DNA from: Gimesia aquarii
GTDB lineage: Bacteria > Planctomycetota > Planctomycetia > Planctomycetales > Planctomycetaceae
Reading direction: 5' to 3'
DNA: 64,000 nt
Assembly: GCF_007748175.1 (NCBI RefSeq)
Contig: NZ_CP037422.1
Span: 3,106,020-3,170,019, forward strand
Part shown: piece by piece, positions 1 through 8,889 of the stretch
How positions within the stretch are numbered: the first letter of the stretch is position 1
Layout of the letters: each line of letters opens with the position of its first letter
Program-made: the position numbers and the translations under genes
Notes under the pieces: generated by a model
The model's database searches: none
What the model saw: the letters and a program-made list of their open reading frames with translations, nothing else
What the model was told of the DNA's origin: nothing

Positions 1-1233
1 TCCTAAAACGAGCAAGATCATCAATGAAACTATGATTAACAAATTCTGTATAAGTGAGCTGCTCTGAGTCTTTTCTACAGACTCAGATTGGATTGTACTC
101 TGTTGTTCTGAGTTATCTGAAGGCAAAGGTGAGGTTGTGTTACCACTCGCTTCTGTCGTGGTCGAATTTGCGGTGTCTTCTATTTTAGTCTTTTCAGACT
201 GAGAATTAACCTCATCCGAACTATCTTTGAGTATGTCAGATAACTTCACAGAATCAGCTTTTTTAGGTGCCTCACCAGAAAAACCAATTAGTCCTGTTAA
301 AGGAGGGAGCTCTTTTTCATCTTGTGTCGTTGGAGATACTAGTTTTTCCCAATTCACGGCCATTAGTAAGTCAGTTCCCGGATTTTGATCTTTCACTTGG
401 CAAGTGCAAGGTCCCGTTAAATCTCGACACGCCTGTTCAATGGTCCCAGCATTGATTCCCTTACCAATCAAAGCATATAAAACCCGTCCTCGCCCAAACA
501 CTGGAAAGGCCATTGGCTCCTCTTTGAAATCTTTCAAATCATTTTCGGTGGCCAGCAACATCTTAGTGAAATAAGCTTCAGCAGAATCTTCACGTGAGCA
601 TTTTTCGACACTGAATTTCAACTTCAAACTATCTGGAGAAACGCTGACTAAACCCTGCTCGATATCAGCCTCTTCAATTTCAGGCAGTTTCAGAGTTTTT
701 TCCATCCGTTTGAGTTCTTTGCTCAATAGCTCAAAAGCCGCTTTATCTTTTTCGGAATCTCCACTCTCCAGGAATACCCAAACAGCAGTTTGACCATCGA
801 TCAGTTGTTTTGCGACATTCTGTCGCAGAGGAGAATTAATTAATCGAACAAGATTTTCTTCTGTCAATTCTCCGGAAAGGAAACCCTCTGGAACAGGAGC
901 GGGCAGGGGAGTGCGTACTACCATTAACGGCAGAGTTTCTGAATTTTGCTTTTTCCAGAGTTCAACATCTTTCGGATCCGGTTTCGAATCTAAATTAACC
1001 AATTGAAGTTCAGCATTGGCTGACTTTTGAGTAATTGCACCTTCTTTATTAAATAGTGAAACTATTTTTTGATGCTCTGGGCTGAGAGAACCGCGATAGA
1101 AAACAACAACGCTATATTTATCAGCGGGCCAGCGTTCCAATGCATACCGAAACACGGGAACTGAACAAGCCCAGATCACTGTTGCTGTCAAGAGAACACT
1201 AAGGACAGCCAGGGTTGCTATGAACCATCGCAT
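1..1233 (-). CDS. Partial membrane-anchored protein of unknown function (C-terminus beyond the window edge)
   Basis: The frame starts at an ATG (1233-1231) with an AAAGG ribosome site about 7 nt upstream, and stays open for 411 codons to the left edge, so the stop is missing. I do not recognise the family. Visible features are a hydrophobic N-terminal segment (about residues 4-22, signal anchor or signal peptide), a mixed alpha/beta-like central region, a low-complexity Ser/Thr/Glu/Lys-rich linker (about residues 320-390), and a second hydrophobic segment at about 393-411 that the window edge cuts. This suggests a protein anchored at both ends with a large domain outside the cytoplasm. It lies on the same strand as the lipoprotein/DUF1559 pair but is separated from it by about 400 nt. 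Coding status is well supported by length and start; function is open. Confidence 0.8.
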   Translation of the reverse strand, partial: MRWFIATLAVLSVLLTATVIWACSVPVFRYALERWPADKYSVVVFYRGSLSPEHQKIVSLFNKEGAITQKSANAELQLVNLDSKPDPKDVELWKKQNSETLPLMVVRTPLPAPVPEGFLSGELTEENLVRLINSPLRQNVAKQLIDGQTAVWVFLESGDSEKDKAAFELLSKELKRMEKTLKLPEIEEADIEQGLVSVSPDSLKLKFSVEKCSREDSAEAYFTKMLLATENDLKDFKEEPMAFPVFGRGRVLYALIGKGINAGTIEQACRDLTGPCTCQVKDQNPGTDLLMAVNWEKLVSPTTQDEKELPPLTGLIGFSGEAPKKADSVKLSDILKDSSDEVNSQSEKTKIEDTANSTTTEASGNTTSPLPSDNSEQQSTIQSESVEKTQSSSLIQNLLIIVSLMILLVLG

Positions 1234-1636
1234 GAATAAACCTTTCGAGGAGGGAAAGTATCGTCGGGCGGGTTGATGAACTTATCGGGTCTCTGTGATC
1301 AGCGAACCACAAAATCCGAAACACAATTCAGCTAATACTATGATGACATAATGTTATCTAATTGTGAAGAAAGGATGATTTCAATCGCAAAGTTTTATTT
1401 GAAGTGACAGTGAATCAGATGAAGCTGCATTCATCATCTTATCCAGCCCACCAAAATACACATACTTACACTATTATATTCCCAAAAGAACCCTGTAGTA
1501 AAACTTTAAACGAATTCTGGGTGATACAATCCCTGACCAGAATTGAGAAGTATCTACAAAAAATTTTGGTTAGAAAGCGACCCATTACGCATACACTATG
1601 GTATTAATCGTTAAATATCGCTCGAAGGTTTCTTAG
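1234..1636. other. Intergenic stretch, no gene recognised
   Basis: This stretch holds the leader of the partial gene at 1-1233 and the downstream region of the lipoprotein gene at 1637-2098. A 67-codon plus-strand frame inside it has no ribosome site and no recognisable composition. I see no strong hairpin followed by a T-run. Confidence 0.5.
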
Positions 1637-2098
1637 TCATTTCTTAGTAATCAATTTAATTTCAACTGGCTTGCCGGGAGCAACTGTCGCCTTTAATTGC
1701 GATTTATCATAATCGGAATATATACCAGGAAGCGTTTCGCTAGCGGGTGATTCGATAGGTGGTGTGGTATCGCCTTCAGGCACAGGAGACCCATCTGGCA
1801 TCAATCGATAGCTCACGGTGACTCGATAATTACCAGCGGGTAGGCCCTCACCACCGCGACTATAAACGACATTGAACTCGCCACTCGCTTTTGTACGAGC
1901 TTCTCCACCAACTCCCGGTGTACTTTCTACAGGGATAAAGTGGAGATCAGCATTCGCCAATGGCTTTTCATTCAACAAAACACTGCCTGTAACAGCAGTC
2001 AACTCAGGTCCTGTTTCTTTGGAGCCACAACCAACAATGTAACATAAAAAAACTACCAATGTAGTAAATGACAACAGCCTGCTCTTATGCATCTCCAT
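1637..2098 (-). CDS. Small planctomycete lipoprotein with a transthyretin/carboxypeptidase-regulatory-like fold
   Basis: I chose the ATG at 2098 because GAGGTG lies 6 nt upstream; an ATG 12 nt further upstream has no ribosome site. The 153-residue product has a hydrophobic signal ending in a lipobox-like IVGC followed by GSKE, so it is probably lipidated and exported. The rest matches the beta-sandwich pattern of carboxypeptidase-regulatory/transthyretin-like proteins: a VTGSVLLNEKPLANADLHF start, a central GEF strand, and PAGNYRVTVSY near the middle. In planctomycete genomes such lipoproteins commonly sit directly after DUF1559 genes, as here (46 nt downstream). The biochemical role is unknown; a cell-surface or periplasmic structural or binding role is inferred. 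Confidence 0.8.
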   Translation of the reverse strand: MEMHKSRLLSFTTLVVFLCYIVGCGSKETGPELTAVTGSVLLNEKPLANADLHFIPVESTPGVGGEARTKASGEFNVVYSRGGEGLPAGNYRVTVSYRLMPDGSPVPEGDTTPPIESPASETLPGIYSDYDKSQLKATVAPGKPVEIKLITKK

Positions 2099-2144
2099 GA
2101 AACACCTCATACTTGTATTGGAAACTCAAGGGGAAATCAGCTTC

Positions 2145-3128
2145 TTAGGGTACTTCTACCACGAAACCATCTGACATCGTTCCCAGACGCCTCAATAAAG
2201 TAAGATCTGTATTTTCAGAGATAAATCGGACAGCTCCATCACCGAATCCAAAATGCGCCCCGCCAGTATGCAAGCTCCCCACAAATCCCCAGTTATCCAA
2301 ATTCCCCACGGTTGGCTTTGTCGCCCCTGAGGGAACATCCCAGACATTAATTCCATCGTCTATATCTCCCCCGGTCGTTACCCACCCTCGCATCCCCCAG
2401 GCAGGTGGTTCTCCGTTCGCAATGGTGCGTGTCGTTTCACAAACCATAACCGTATTCGAACTGCCATCTTTAATATCACTGATTTTGGCCTTACTATTTT
2501 CACCAAAAATTTTCCTGGCAGTGAGAGCCTGTCCAGACCAATTATTACAATTAATTGTTCGGTCCGCACTCAATTCATAATTTGTCTTTGCAGGACCTGG
2601 CGCAATTGAAGTTCCATAAGGCGCCCCGGTTCCTAAATGGGTAGTTCCATCGTCTGATGGACAAAGAAAAACATCTAAGAGATTCGTCATTTCGTCTGCA
2701 TTGTCAGCCGGATTTCCCGCCACAGGGACTCCTCTTCCTGGAAGACTACAACAGTAACCAACATCCTGAGCACTATTAGCTGTAGCCTGATTAATTTGAT
2801 TATAAAGCGGAGCCTGATCCAAAAAGGGAAGTAGTAAAGACAATCCGTTTTTATTATGGGCTGTTTGGCCTGCCGTATGAGAAGGCGCTGTAGGAGTACA
2901 CCATCCATAATTAATCCCTCCCGGGGGAAACACACGATGTGTTTCATGATAGTTATGCAACGCCAATGCAATCTGTTTGATCTTATTCTTGCAGCTGGCG
3001 CGTCGGGCAGCCTCGCGGGCTTGTTGTACTGCAGGAAGCAAAAGCGCAATTAAGATTGCGATAATGGCAATCACCACCAATAACTCAATTAATGTAAAAC
3101 CGAGTCGTCGAGAGGGGCTTAATTTCAT
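2145..3128 (-). CDS. DUF1559 domain protein with a prepilin-type N-terminus
   Basis: The protein has 327 residues. The start ATG has GGAG 7 nt upstream. The N-terminus is a type IV prepilin signal: basic residues, then the [13 protein letters not shown] cleavage motif, then a long hydrophobic helix and an [11 protein letters not shown] stretch typical of pseudopilins. The C-terminal half has the DUF1559 hallmark [16 protein letters not shown] near residues 287-302. DUF1559 proteins are greatly expanded in planctomycetes and are thought to be processed by a prepilin peptidase and exposed outside the inner membrane; their exact role is not established. The lipoprotein gene follows by 46 nt on the same strand, so the two are probably co-transcribed. 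The region upstream is unusually AT-rich. Confidence 0.95.
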   Translation of the reverse strand: MKLSPSRRLGFTLIELLVVIAIIAILIALLLPAVQQAREAARRASCKNKIKQIALALHNYHETHRVFPPGGINYGWCTPTAPSHTAGQTAHNKNGLSLLLPFLDQAPLYNQINQATANSAQDVGYCCSLPGRGVPVAGNPADNADEMTNLLDVFLCPSDDGTTHLGTGAPYGTSIAPGPAKTNYELSADRTINCNNWSGQALTARKIFGENSKAKISDIKDGSSNTVMVCETTRTIANGEPPAWGMRGWVTTGGDIDDGINVWDVPSGATKPTVGNLDNWGFVGSLHTGGAHFGFGDGAVRFISENTDLTLLRRLGTMSDGFVVEVP

Positions 3129-3684
3129 GATCTCTCCTCTTAATAAATTTAATAAAAAAGATAAATCTTGATATATGACTCATAATTAGTCTTAGTAATA
3201 AACTCATCATTTTTAGATAAAAGTAAAAATACAGATATCAAATTAAGATTAAATCTATAAATAACAATATTTATATTTAACCAATAAATGAAACAATTAA
3301 TATACAAAAGTATTAATTCTAAAGTATATAAAGTTATACAGTACAATCAACTTTTTTTGGTCCTAATTAATTTTTATTACTAATAAATACTGAAAATTGA
3401 ACGCCTGCTGTATTATGAACTGCAAATGTCTTGCCCCGAAAAATCCAGTGCATGCATAAAAGAGAAATCGAAATGCCCTCAAGAGCAAATCAGGGCAGAA
3501 TTTGTGAATGCTCTATTTTGTTCTGAACGAATATCGAAGAAATTAACCCAACATTCATAAAAATAAGCGCAGAGTGAATAGAAGACCGATGCGCTACAGC
3601 TTTGAGTTAATGGGGCACTGAGAATTGGAGAAAGGCGATTATTGACGAGTGATCATAGGGCAATTAATGTGAGAGCTAAACAAT
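3129..3684. other. Intergenic stretch with an extremely AT-rich block (about 3145-3420)
   Basis: Upstream of the DUF1559 gene the sequence becomes nearly pure A/T for about 270 nt, far more so than the neighbouring DNA. It has many short A- and T-tracts and no convincing reading frame. It may hold the promoter and an UP-element-like or silencer-bound region. The remainder (3420-3684) holds no feature I can name. Confidence 0.5.
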
Positions 3685-3954
3685 TCAGCCCAAAGAAATA
3701 AAAATCAGAGCTGTCGCAGTAAGAACAAATAATAGCATCGAGGCACAACCAGACTTCATTGTAATGTCATATTTTCGAATCAATTCATCGATGGCCTCTT
3801 TGGACTCCTTCAAACCAGCGCCGGTAGACTCCCGATAATCTTTGATCGCCTCGATTTTTTTCCCTTCTTTTAGCGACTGCACGATTCGCTCAACTACTTC
3901 AGAATGATTGCTCGTTTCTTCTGAACTGGACTGGTCGTGACCTGAGTCTTCCAT
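3685..3954 (-). CDS. Small protein with an L7/L12-CTD-like helix pair and a C-terminal membrane anchor
   Basis: I place the start at the ATG at 3954, which has a GAGAGA ribosome site; a TTG seven codons upstream lacks one. The 89-residue product has a polar Ser/Glu/His-rich N-terminus, then a segment (about residues 20-64) containing GKKIEAIKDYRESTGAGLKE, which resembles the C-terminal domain of ribosomal protein L7/L12 (the KxxAIKxxRxxTGxGLKEAK pattern). It ends in a hydrophobic helix of about 18 residues. It is not the ribosomal protein itself, because the hinge and N-terminal dimerisation domain are absent. A tail-anchored interaction module is my inference; the function is unknown. The 107-residue protein at 25602-25925 carries a similar module. 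Confidence 0.75.
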   Translation of the reverse strand: MEDSGHDQSSSEETSNHSEVVERIVQSLKEGKKIEAIKDYRESTGAGLKESKEAIDELIRKYDITMKSGCASMLLFVLTATALIFISLG

Positions 3955-4087
3955 TTGTCGATCTCTCTGAGACAAGAACGAGATTGATAAGGGTTTGCAT
4001 TTCTTGTTTTACCATTTCAGACTCTATTAGTTCAAGAAATGAATGATGGAATTCTCAAATTCATTCTGTTTCAGAAGTCACTCCGCC

Positions 4088-4315
4088 TTAAGAAGCAATC
4101 GCACAGCCCGAACTGTGTCTACTCCGATTCTGTAGATTTTCTTTAGCTTTCAAGCTAGAAGCGCTCGACATCAGTGTTTTCATCTCATCGAGAGATACTT
4201 CTTGTAAATCGATATTCAACTCCAACAGCCGATCAACGACCGCGTTGATGAGTTCTACACTATTGGAAGCTGGTACGAGACCATTTCTCAATTCATCCAT
4301 GATCTGATTTGTCAT
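4088..4315 (-). CDS. Small protein of unknown function (75 aa) with a distinctive C-terminal tail
   Basis: The ATG at 4315 has AAAGGAA about 6-9 nt upstream. The product is 75 residues: an acidic helical N-terminal part (about 1-57, with regularly spaced Leu/Val/Ile) followed by a basic turn (NRSRH) and a short small-residue tail SSGCAIAS. I do not recognise a family. The leader-plus-short-tail layout is like some peptide precursors, but no modification or export gene is nearby, so I do not call it one. The good ribosome site and clean leader support a real gene. The neighbour downstream is the 89-residue L7/L12-like protein, 133 nt away on the same strand. Confidence 0.6.
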   Translation of the reverse strand: MTNQIMDELRNGLVPASNSVELINAVVDRLLELNIDLQEVSLDEMKTLMSSASSLKAKENLQNRSRHSSGCAIAS

Positions 4316-4811
4316 AACTTTATTCCTTTTACTTGCTAATATTTGTTTTAATATTACAACACGCAGTTTGAAGCTTCAAAACTCACTACAAGCTGCGGCT
4401 TTTCTGCGATGGAAAAGCTTGATTCATTAAAAGCTATTGAATCGCAATGACTGTTCCAAACTGACAGAAAAAACAAGTTCATCATTCCGATTACTATAAA
4501 CGCTTATAGAATCAGAGTCTGGTAGCTCAGACTATGATTAGTAAAATTCACAATTTTGCTCTTGCTATTCAGCAAGTGTCCTAAAATTGCGACATTCTTA
4601 CATCAAGATGATAACTATTACGAAAACACACATTTCAGGGTTTTTATCTAAAGTTTTCGCTGATAATCTGATTCGAATCTATTTATCAACATGACAACTC
4701 AAATCCACCTGGAGTTCGCAGCCAGTTGGACGGTAGTACCAAAGTGATTCTAAGCGTTTCTATAAGAAACTGCTCTTAAAATGCAATTCGAAGGTAAATT
4801 CGTGTTCGAAA
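4316..4811. other. Intergenic stretch, no gene recognised
   Basis: This is the leader of the 75-residue gene and the downstream side of the GlmU-like gene. A weak 7-bp inverted repeat (4398-4404 with 4412-4418) is present but has no T-run. I see no coding frame with a ribosome site. Confidence 0.45.
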
Positions 4812-6110
4812 TCAATCGTTGAGGGCAGGGCGAGAAGACCTTTTTTGGTCCCACCACTTAATAGCTCCATCGCGCTCCTCTATCGTGTCTTCTAACAGAG
4901 AGGCCAAAAGTTTACGTTGAGCAGCACTCAGAGCCAATCCTCTCCGTTTCATTGTATGATCTGCCAGTTCGAAGAGCGTCAATATGTCAATTTGACTATC
5001 GATTCTCCCTAACCAAAATCGCGAAAAGGAGGGAATATGCTTAGGTAGTAAGTCTCCAACGGGAAGAACCATCGACATTACACCAACTGACGTCCCTGTA
5101 TTAAATAGGCTGTTCAATCCTGTCTTAGCATGATCACCAATATAACAGCCTACCTTAACCGCATTCGTTTCTATAGGAATTCCTGCTAAAGGAACTTTGA
5201 CTTCCGAGTAATCGTTCTTGAGATCACTATTACTGGTTTGTGCCCCCAAATTAACCCAGGGACAAATATAAGAATGTCCTAAAAAACCATCGTGGTATTT
5301 GTTTACATATCCGTGAAGGATTGACTCTTCAATTTCTCCACCAAGTCGACAGTGTGGGCCGGCTGTTGTTCCTGCTTTAATATTTGCCCGAAAGAGTTGG
5401 GTTCCATGCCCAATATAGGCAGGCCCTTCAATACGGGTAAATGCCTGGATTTTGGCATCGTGATCAATCACGATCGGCCCTTTACGTGTATCAAGAACCA
5501 CGAAAGGATCAATCTCTGCAGAGGATGACAGCCTTACTAAGTCAGGTTGCCCCACGATTGTTAGATTCTTCGCATCTCCATGATACTGGTCAGACGAAAA
5601 GTTCAATGAAAAATCAGCTTGTATTTGGCGGCGATTCTGATTCACTAGATCCCAAGGATAATTAAGTTCAACCCCCGTGACCTCAATCTTCTTTCTTGTT
5701 GATGCAATCTTTTTGATCGCATCATCCCAGGCATTCGTTGTCAGCAGGGTAGACTCTTCAGGTTCCAAAAGTAAATAAGCAACCGATTCTCCCATTATCC
5801 CAACAGTCTCACAAGAGACTTGAGAAAGTTGGTTGATTTCATCGTTTGCAGGAAGCCAACGACCGTTAATCAACAGAGTCCGACCTTCGCTTAACCAAAT
5901 CGCATCATTGATTCGGGCATCAGGAAAGTACTCTGCATAGACCTCAACGAGAGCGGGGCGAATTAAGGCACCCCACTCGTCAACCTGAATCGATTTTAAT
6001 AATCGCTGTCGAGAAGTGTACTGCCCACACAACAACTCAAAGACCGGTCTCAATAAAGAAATCGGAGTGAATTGCAGAGCGGAATTATCTTCAAATATGG
6101 CAAGCCGCAT
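4812..6110 (-). CDS. GlmU-like sugar nucleotidyltransferase / left-handed beta-helix protein
   Basis: The start is the ATG at 6110, with AGGGAAG 9 nt upstream; the codon before it (GTG) is less likely. The product is 432 residues. The N-terminus (LAIFEDNSALQFTPISLLRPVFEL) fits the variant GlmU-related family found in Bacteroidetes and planctomycetes, in which a degenerate nucleotidyltransferase domain (about 1-190) precedes a left-handed parallel beta-helix acyltransferase-like domain (about 195-350, hexapeptide-like IVIDHDAKIQAFTRIEGPAYIG and GPHCRLGG turns). The likely role is UDP-GlcNAc or a related sugar-nucleotide step (uridylyl and acetyl transfer), by family inference only. It is a single gene, not linked to the chemotaxis genes upstream, from which it is separated by a terminator. 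Confidence 0.8.
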   Translation of the reverse strand: MRLAIFEDNSALQFTPISLLRPVFELLCGQYTSRQRLLKSIQVDEWGALIRPALVEVYAEYFPDARINDAIWLSEGRTLLINGRWLPANDEINQLSQVSCETVGIMGESVAYLLLEPEESTLLTTNAWDDAIKKIASTRKKIEVTGVELNYPWDLVNQNRRQIQADFSLNFSSDQYHGDAKNLTIVGQPDLVRLSSSAEIDPFVVLDTRKGPIVIDHDAKIQAFTRIEGPAYIGHGTQLFRANIKAGTTAGPHCRLGGEIEESILHGYVNKYHDGFLGHSYICPWVNLGAQTSNSDLKNDYSEVKVPLAGIPIETNAVKVGCYIGDHAKTGLNSLFNTGTSVGVMSMVLPVGDLLPKHIPSFSRFWLGRIDSQIDILTLFELADHTMKRRGLALSAAQRKLLASLLEDTIEERDGAIKWWDQKRSSRPALND

Positions 6111-6259
6111 CACTTTGCACTTCCCTGTGCGAAATCAGCAGAAATATTTCTTTCGGTCCCTAAACACACGCCTGGTTTCATTGGCGTATTTGAACTCAGA
6201 ATTCATATCATAAATACCCAAATGAGAAAAGGGGGGTTAAATTTGAACGCGATAAATAA

Positions 6260-6286
6260 AAAACACCCTGAATTACAGGGTGTTTT
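6260..6286 (-). terminator. Rho-independent terminator of the chemotaxis cluster
   Basis: An 11-bp perfect stem (AAAACACCCTG with CAGGGTGTTTT) encloses a 5-nt AATTA loop. On the minus strand it is followed by a T-rich run (TTTTTTATTTAT). It lies about 70 nt past the cheR stop and before the GlmU-like start. Confidence 0.85.
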
Positions 6287-6356
6287 AGTATATTAAGAAA
6301 TCAATAAATTCTTATATCATATTCTGGAATCGTTACGCGGCTGAAATATGGACTTC

Positions 6357-7214
6357 CTAGTTTGCCACAGCCCGTCCTGCCAGTGAGTAGATTGCCGATT
6401 GACAATCAGACAGCTTGGCATACTTATCCGAGACTCCTAACACAGTTTCTGCGGCTCCGAGTAACAAAGTACCTGAAGAATTCATCTGGTTACTGATACG
6501 ATCTAAAATATCCTTCTTCACATCAGGCTCAAAATAGATTAAAACGTTTCGACAAAATACAATGTCAAACATTCCCAAATGCTGGAAATCTTCCAGAAGA
6601 TTTAAATGCTTCCATTGCATACTAATCCCAGGATCTGTTTTGATCTTCCAGCCTTGTTCATTTTGTTCAAAATATTTCATCAAAAGCTGAACTGGTAAAC
6701 CCCGCTGAACTTCGAATTGGGAATACACTCCCGTTTCGGCTCGATCCAACGCTTTTGAACACAAATCCGTTCCGACGATTTGAATATTCCAATCAGCCAA
6801 TTCCGGAAAATGCTCCCGCAAAGTCATAACAATACTGTATGCTTCCTGACCATTAGAACAAGCAGAACTCCAAATCCTTAATTTCTGTGTCGCACTTCGC
6901 TCAGCGATTAGATTTGGCAATATCTCGTTTTTGAGTTCATCAAAAGGACGTCTATCACGAAAGAAAGATGACTCGTTCGTTGTCATCGCTTCCATCACGT
7001 CTTTTTCCAGATTTTTATCTAACCGACTTCTCAAACTGAGTACAAGATCTTCAATGCCGTTCATTCCATGGGATTGAGCCAGAGGAATCAGGCGTGCTTC
7101 CAACAAGTACTCTTTATTTTCTCCAAGAGAAAGTCCTGTCGTTTCCAATAAAAAATTTGTAATATATTTATAATCTTCTGGAGACACGAGATCACCACTT
7201 TCTATTAAGAACAA
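6357..7214 (-). CDS. cheR: CheR, chemoreceptor glutamate methyltransferase
   Basis: This is an S-adenosylmethionine-dependent methyltransferase that methylates glutamates of the receptor for adaptation. The 285-residue product has the CheR all-helical N-terminal domain (about 8-75, ending in TTNESSFFRDRRPFDEL) and the Rossmann methyltransferase domain with LRIWSSACSNGQEAYSI (SAM loop) and FDIVFCRNVLIYFEPD. It has no TPR extension. The start is uncertain: the TTG at 7214 overlaps the cheB end by 10 nt, and an in-frame GTG nine codons later (7187) has a better-placed GGTGA. It is the last gene of the cluster and is followed by the 6260-6286 terminator. Confidence 0.95.
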   Translation of the reverse strand: MFLIESGDLVSPEDYKYITNFLLETTGLSLGENKEYLLEARLIPLAQSHGMNGIEDLVLSLRSRLDKNLEKDVMEAMTTNESSFFRDRRPFDELKNEILPNLIAERSATQKLRIWSSACSNGQEAYSIVMTLREHFPELADWNIQIVGTDLCSKALDRAETGVYSQFEVQRGLPVQLLMKYFEQNEQGWKIKTDPGISMQWKHLNLLEDFQHLGMFDIVFCRNVLIYFEPDVKKDILDRISNQMNSSGTLLLGAAETVLGVSDKYAKLSDCQSAIYSLAGRAVAN

Positions 7215-8248
7215 AGTCGGACGAGTTCAGGAGCAATATTCCTGAGTGGTAAAACCTGATTGGCAATTCCTGCATTAGCAATTGCACCGGGCATTCCCCA
7301 AACAACACTACTCTGTTCATCTTGTACGATAATATAACCTTGACGCTCACTAATCGATTGCGCTCCTTCAATGCCATCATCTCCCATTCCTGTCAACATC
7401 ACTGCCAGTACGGAGCTGCCATACCATTTTGCTGCCGAAGCATACAAAGGGTTAACAGAAGGCCGGCAGAAATGTTCGGGAGCATCTTGATTCAAACGAA
7501 TCACCATTCGATCATCTTGTTTATCAACCACCATATGAAAATCGCCAGGAGCGATGTAGATACGGCCTCTCTCTATTAATTCTCCATCTACGGCTTCAGC
7601 TGTAGGTCGCTTTGTTTCACGTTCAATATGCTCAGCCAGCGTTTTTGTAAACAAAGGTGGCATATGCTGCGCGATTAATATCGGTAAGGAAAAACTCGCT
7701 GGTATAGCAGACAACACCGATTTGAGTGCATTAGGTCCACCTGTACTTGACCCAATTACCAAAACCATAGGAGTCTTTATGGGTTGCTCAGCAACTTTCG
7801 TTGAATGGCTGATATCACGTAACTGTGAAGTTTGATTACTTCCAGCCAATGCTTTTATTAACGGAATCAAAGATCGTGCAACTTGCTCAATTGCTTCTGA
7901 CGCATTAGTCGCGACAGGTTTTTGAATACAACCTGCTGCTCCCAAATCAAGTGCCTGCAAAGTCACTTCGGCTCCTTCACGTGTCAGAGCACTAGCCATA
8001 ATGACCGGAATATCTGGATAATCCTGTTTGAGTTGTTTCAAACAGGCAATCCCATCCATGACAGGCATTTCCACGTCGAGAACAATCACATCAGCCTGGT
8101 TTTTACCAAGCCAGGTGAGTGCCGTCTGCCCATGCATCGCAGTACCAACAACCTCAATATCACGATCAGAATTAACCGCTTGAGTCATTAATCCTCGAAT
8201 CACAGCAGAATCGTCGACCAAAAGAACTTTGATGACCGACTGGCTCAC
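7205..8248 (-). CDS. cheB: CheB, receptor methylesterase/deamidase response regulator
   Basis: This protein removes methyl groups from receptor glutamates once CheA has phosphorylated it. It has 347 residues, the usual CheB length. The receiver domain (about 5-125) has VDDS, the phosphoacceptor D58 in LDVEMPVMDG, and K110. The esterase domain (about 158-345) shows the triad S168 (GSSTGG), H195 (AQHMP) and D291 (LTGMGDDG). The start is a GTG whose last bases overlap the cheY stop (GTGA, 4-nt overlap), so translation is probably coupled. Every key residue is present. Confidence 0.97.
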   Translation of the reverse strand: MSQSVIKVLLVDDSAVIRGLMTQAVNSDRDIEVVGTAMHGQTALTWLGKNQADVIVLDVEMPVMDGIACLKQLKQDYPDIPVIMASALTREGAEVTLQALDLGAAGCIQKPVATNASEAIEQVARSLIPLIKALAGSNQTSQLRDISHSTKVAEQPIKTPMVLVIGSSTGGPNALKSVLSAIPASFSLPILIAQHMPPLFTKTLAEHIERETKRPTAEAVDGELIERGRIYIAPGDFHMVVDKQDDRMVIRLNQDAPEHFCRPSVNPLYASAAKWYGSSVLAVMLTGMGDDGIEGAQSISERQGYIIVQDEQSSVVWGMPGAIANAGIANQVLPLRNIAPELVRLCS

Positions 8249-8613
8249 AGAACACCCGTTTCTTCCAACTTGTCACGAACAATGTCTTCCGTAAACGGTT
8301 TCATAATATACTCGTTTGCGCCTGCCTGCATGGCCTGCACGATTTGAGGCATATCATTTTCTGTTGTACACATTACAACAATTGGTTGTTTGGCGCGATC
8401 ATCGGCCCTGAGAGCTGTTAAAAATTCCATGCCATCCATAATTGGCATATTCCAATCCAGCAATACTGCATCCAGATCAGGATTCGCTCTGGCTACTTCC
8501 AGAGCCTGCTTGCCATCTTCTGCTTCCAGCACTTCGAGTCCAAGAGTCCCCATCATGCGGCGTCCTACAAGCCGGACTGCCCTGGAATCATCAACAAGTA
8601 ATATCGTTTTCAT
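8245..8613 (-). CDS. cheY: CheY-like single-domain response regulator
   Basis: This is the likely diffusible phosphorylation target of CheA. I chose the ATG at 8613 because it starts the receiver fold directly and has GGGAG about 10 nt upstream; the frame itself extends 23 codons further. The 122-residue protein has VDDSRAVR (acid pocket), the phosphoacceptor D53 in LLDWNMPIMDG, CTTEND (conserved Thr) and K105 in MKPF. The last point and the position at the head of cheY-cheB-cheR fit a chemotaxis CheY; what it acts on (flagellar switch or another output) is not shown, because the window has no flagellar or pilus motor genes. A 276-nt gap separates it from the receptor gene upstream. Confidence 0.92.
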   Translation of the reverse strand: MKTILLVDDSRAVRLVGRRMMGTLGLEVLEAEDGKQALEVARANPDLDAVLLDWNMPIMDGMEFLTALRADDRAKQPIVVMCTTENDMPQIVQAMQAGANEYIMKPFTEDIVRDKLEETGVL

Positions 8614-8889
8614 TTTCACCGGTCTCCCAGTTGTAAAATAATTATTATTAATCTCCATCACCTCAGAGCTCACTGAAGTCAATGGTTTTTCAATCTATCT
8701 TCAGAAGTCTAGAACACGATTGAGAGGGAAAAGCAATCAAACCTTGATTTCCTTCAATTTCATCTGTTTTGAGTTCTATCCCTCAATAAATCGACATGTT
8801 TTCCAGAAAAAACCGCCATGCCAAACACGAGAAACTAAACACTTGTTTAACATGACGGTAATTGATTATCGAAATACGAGGTAAACAGC

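Noticed and set aside
1404-1607. A 67-codon plus-strand frame in the first intergenic region
   Set aside because: No ribosome site, no pattern typical of a real protein.
3149-3346. A 65-codon frame in the AT-rich block
   Set aside because: Its Ile/Leu/Tyr/Asn-heavy product is what any AT-rich DNA would give, and it has no ribosome site.
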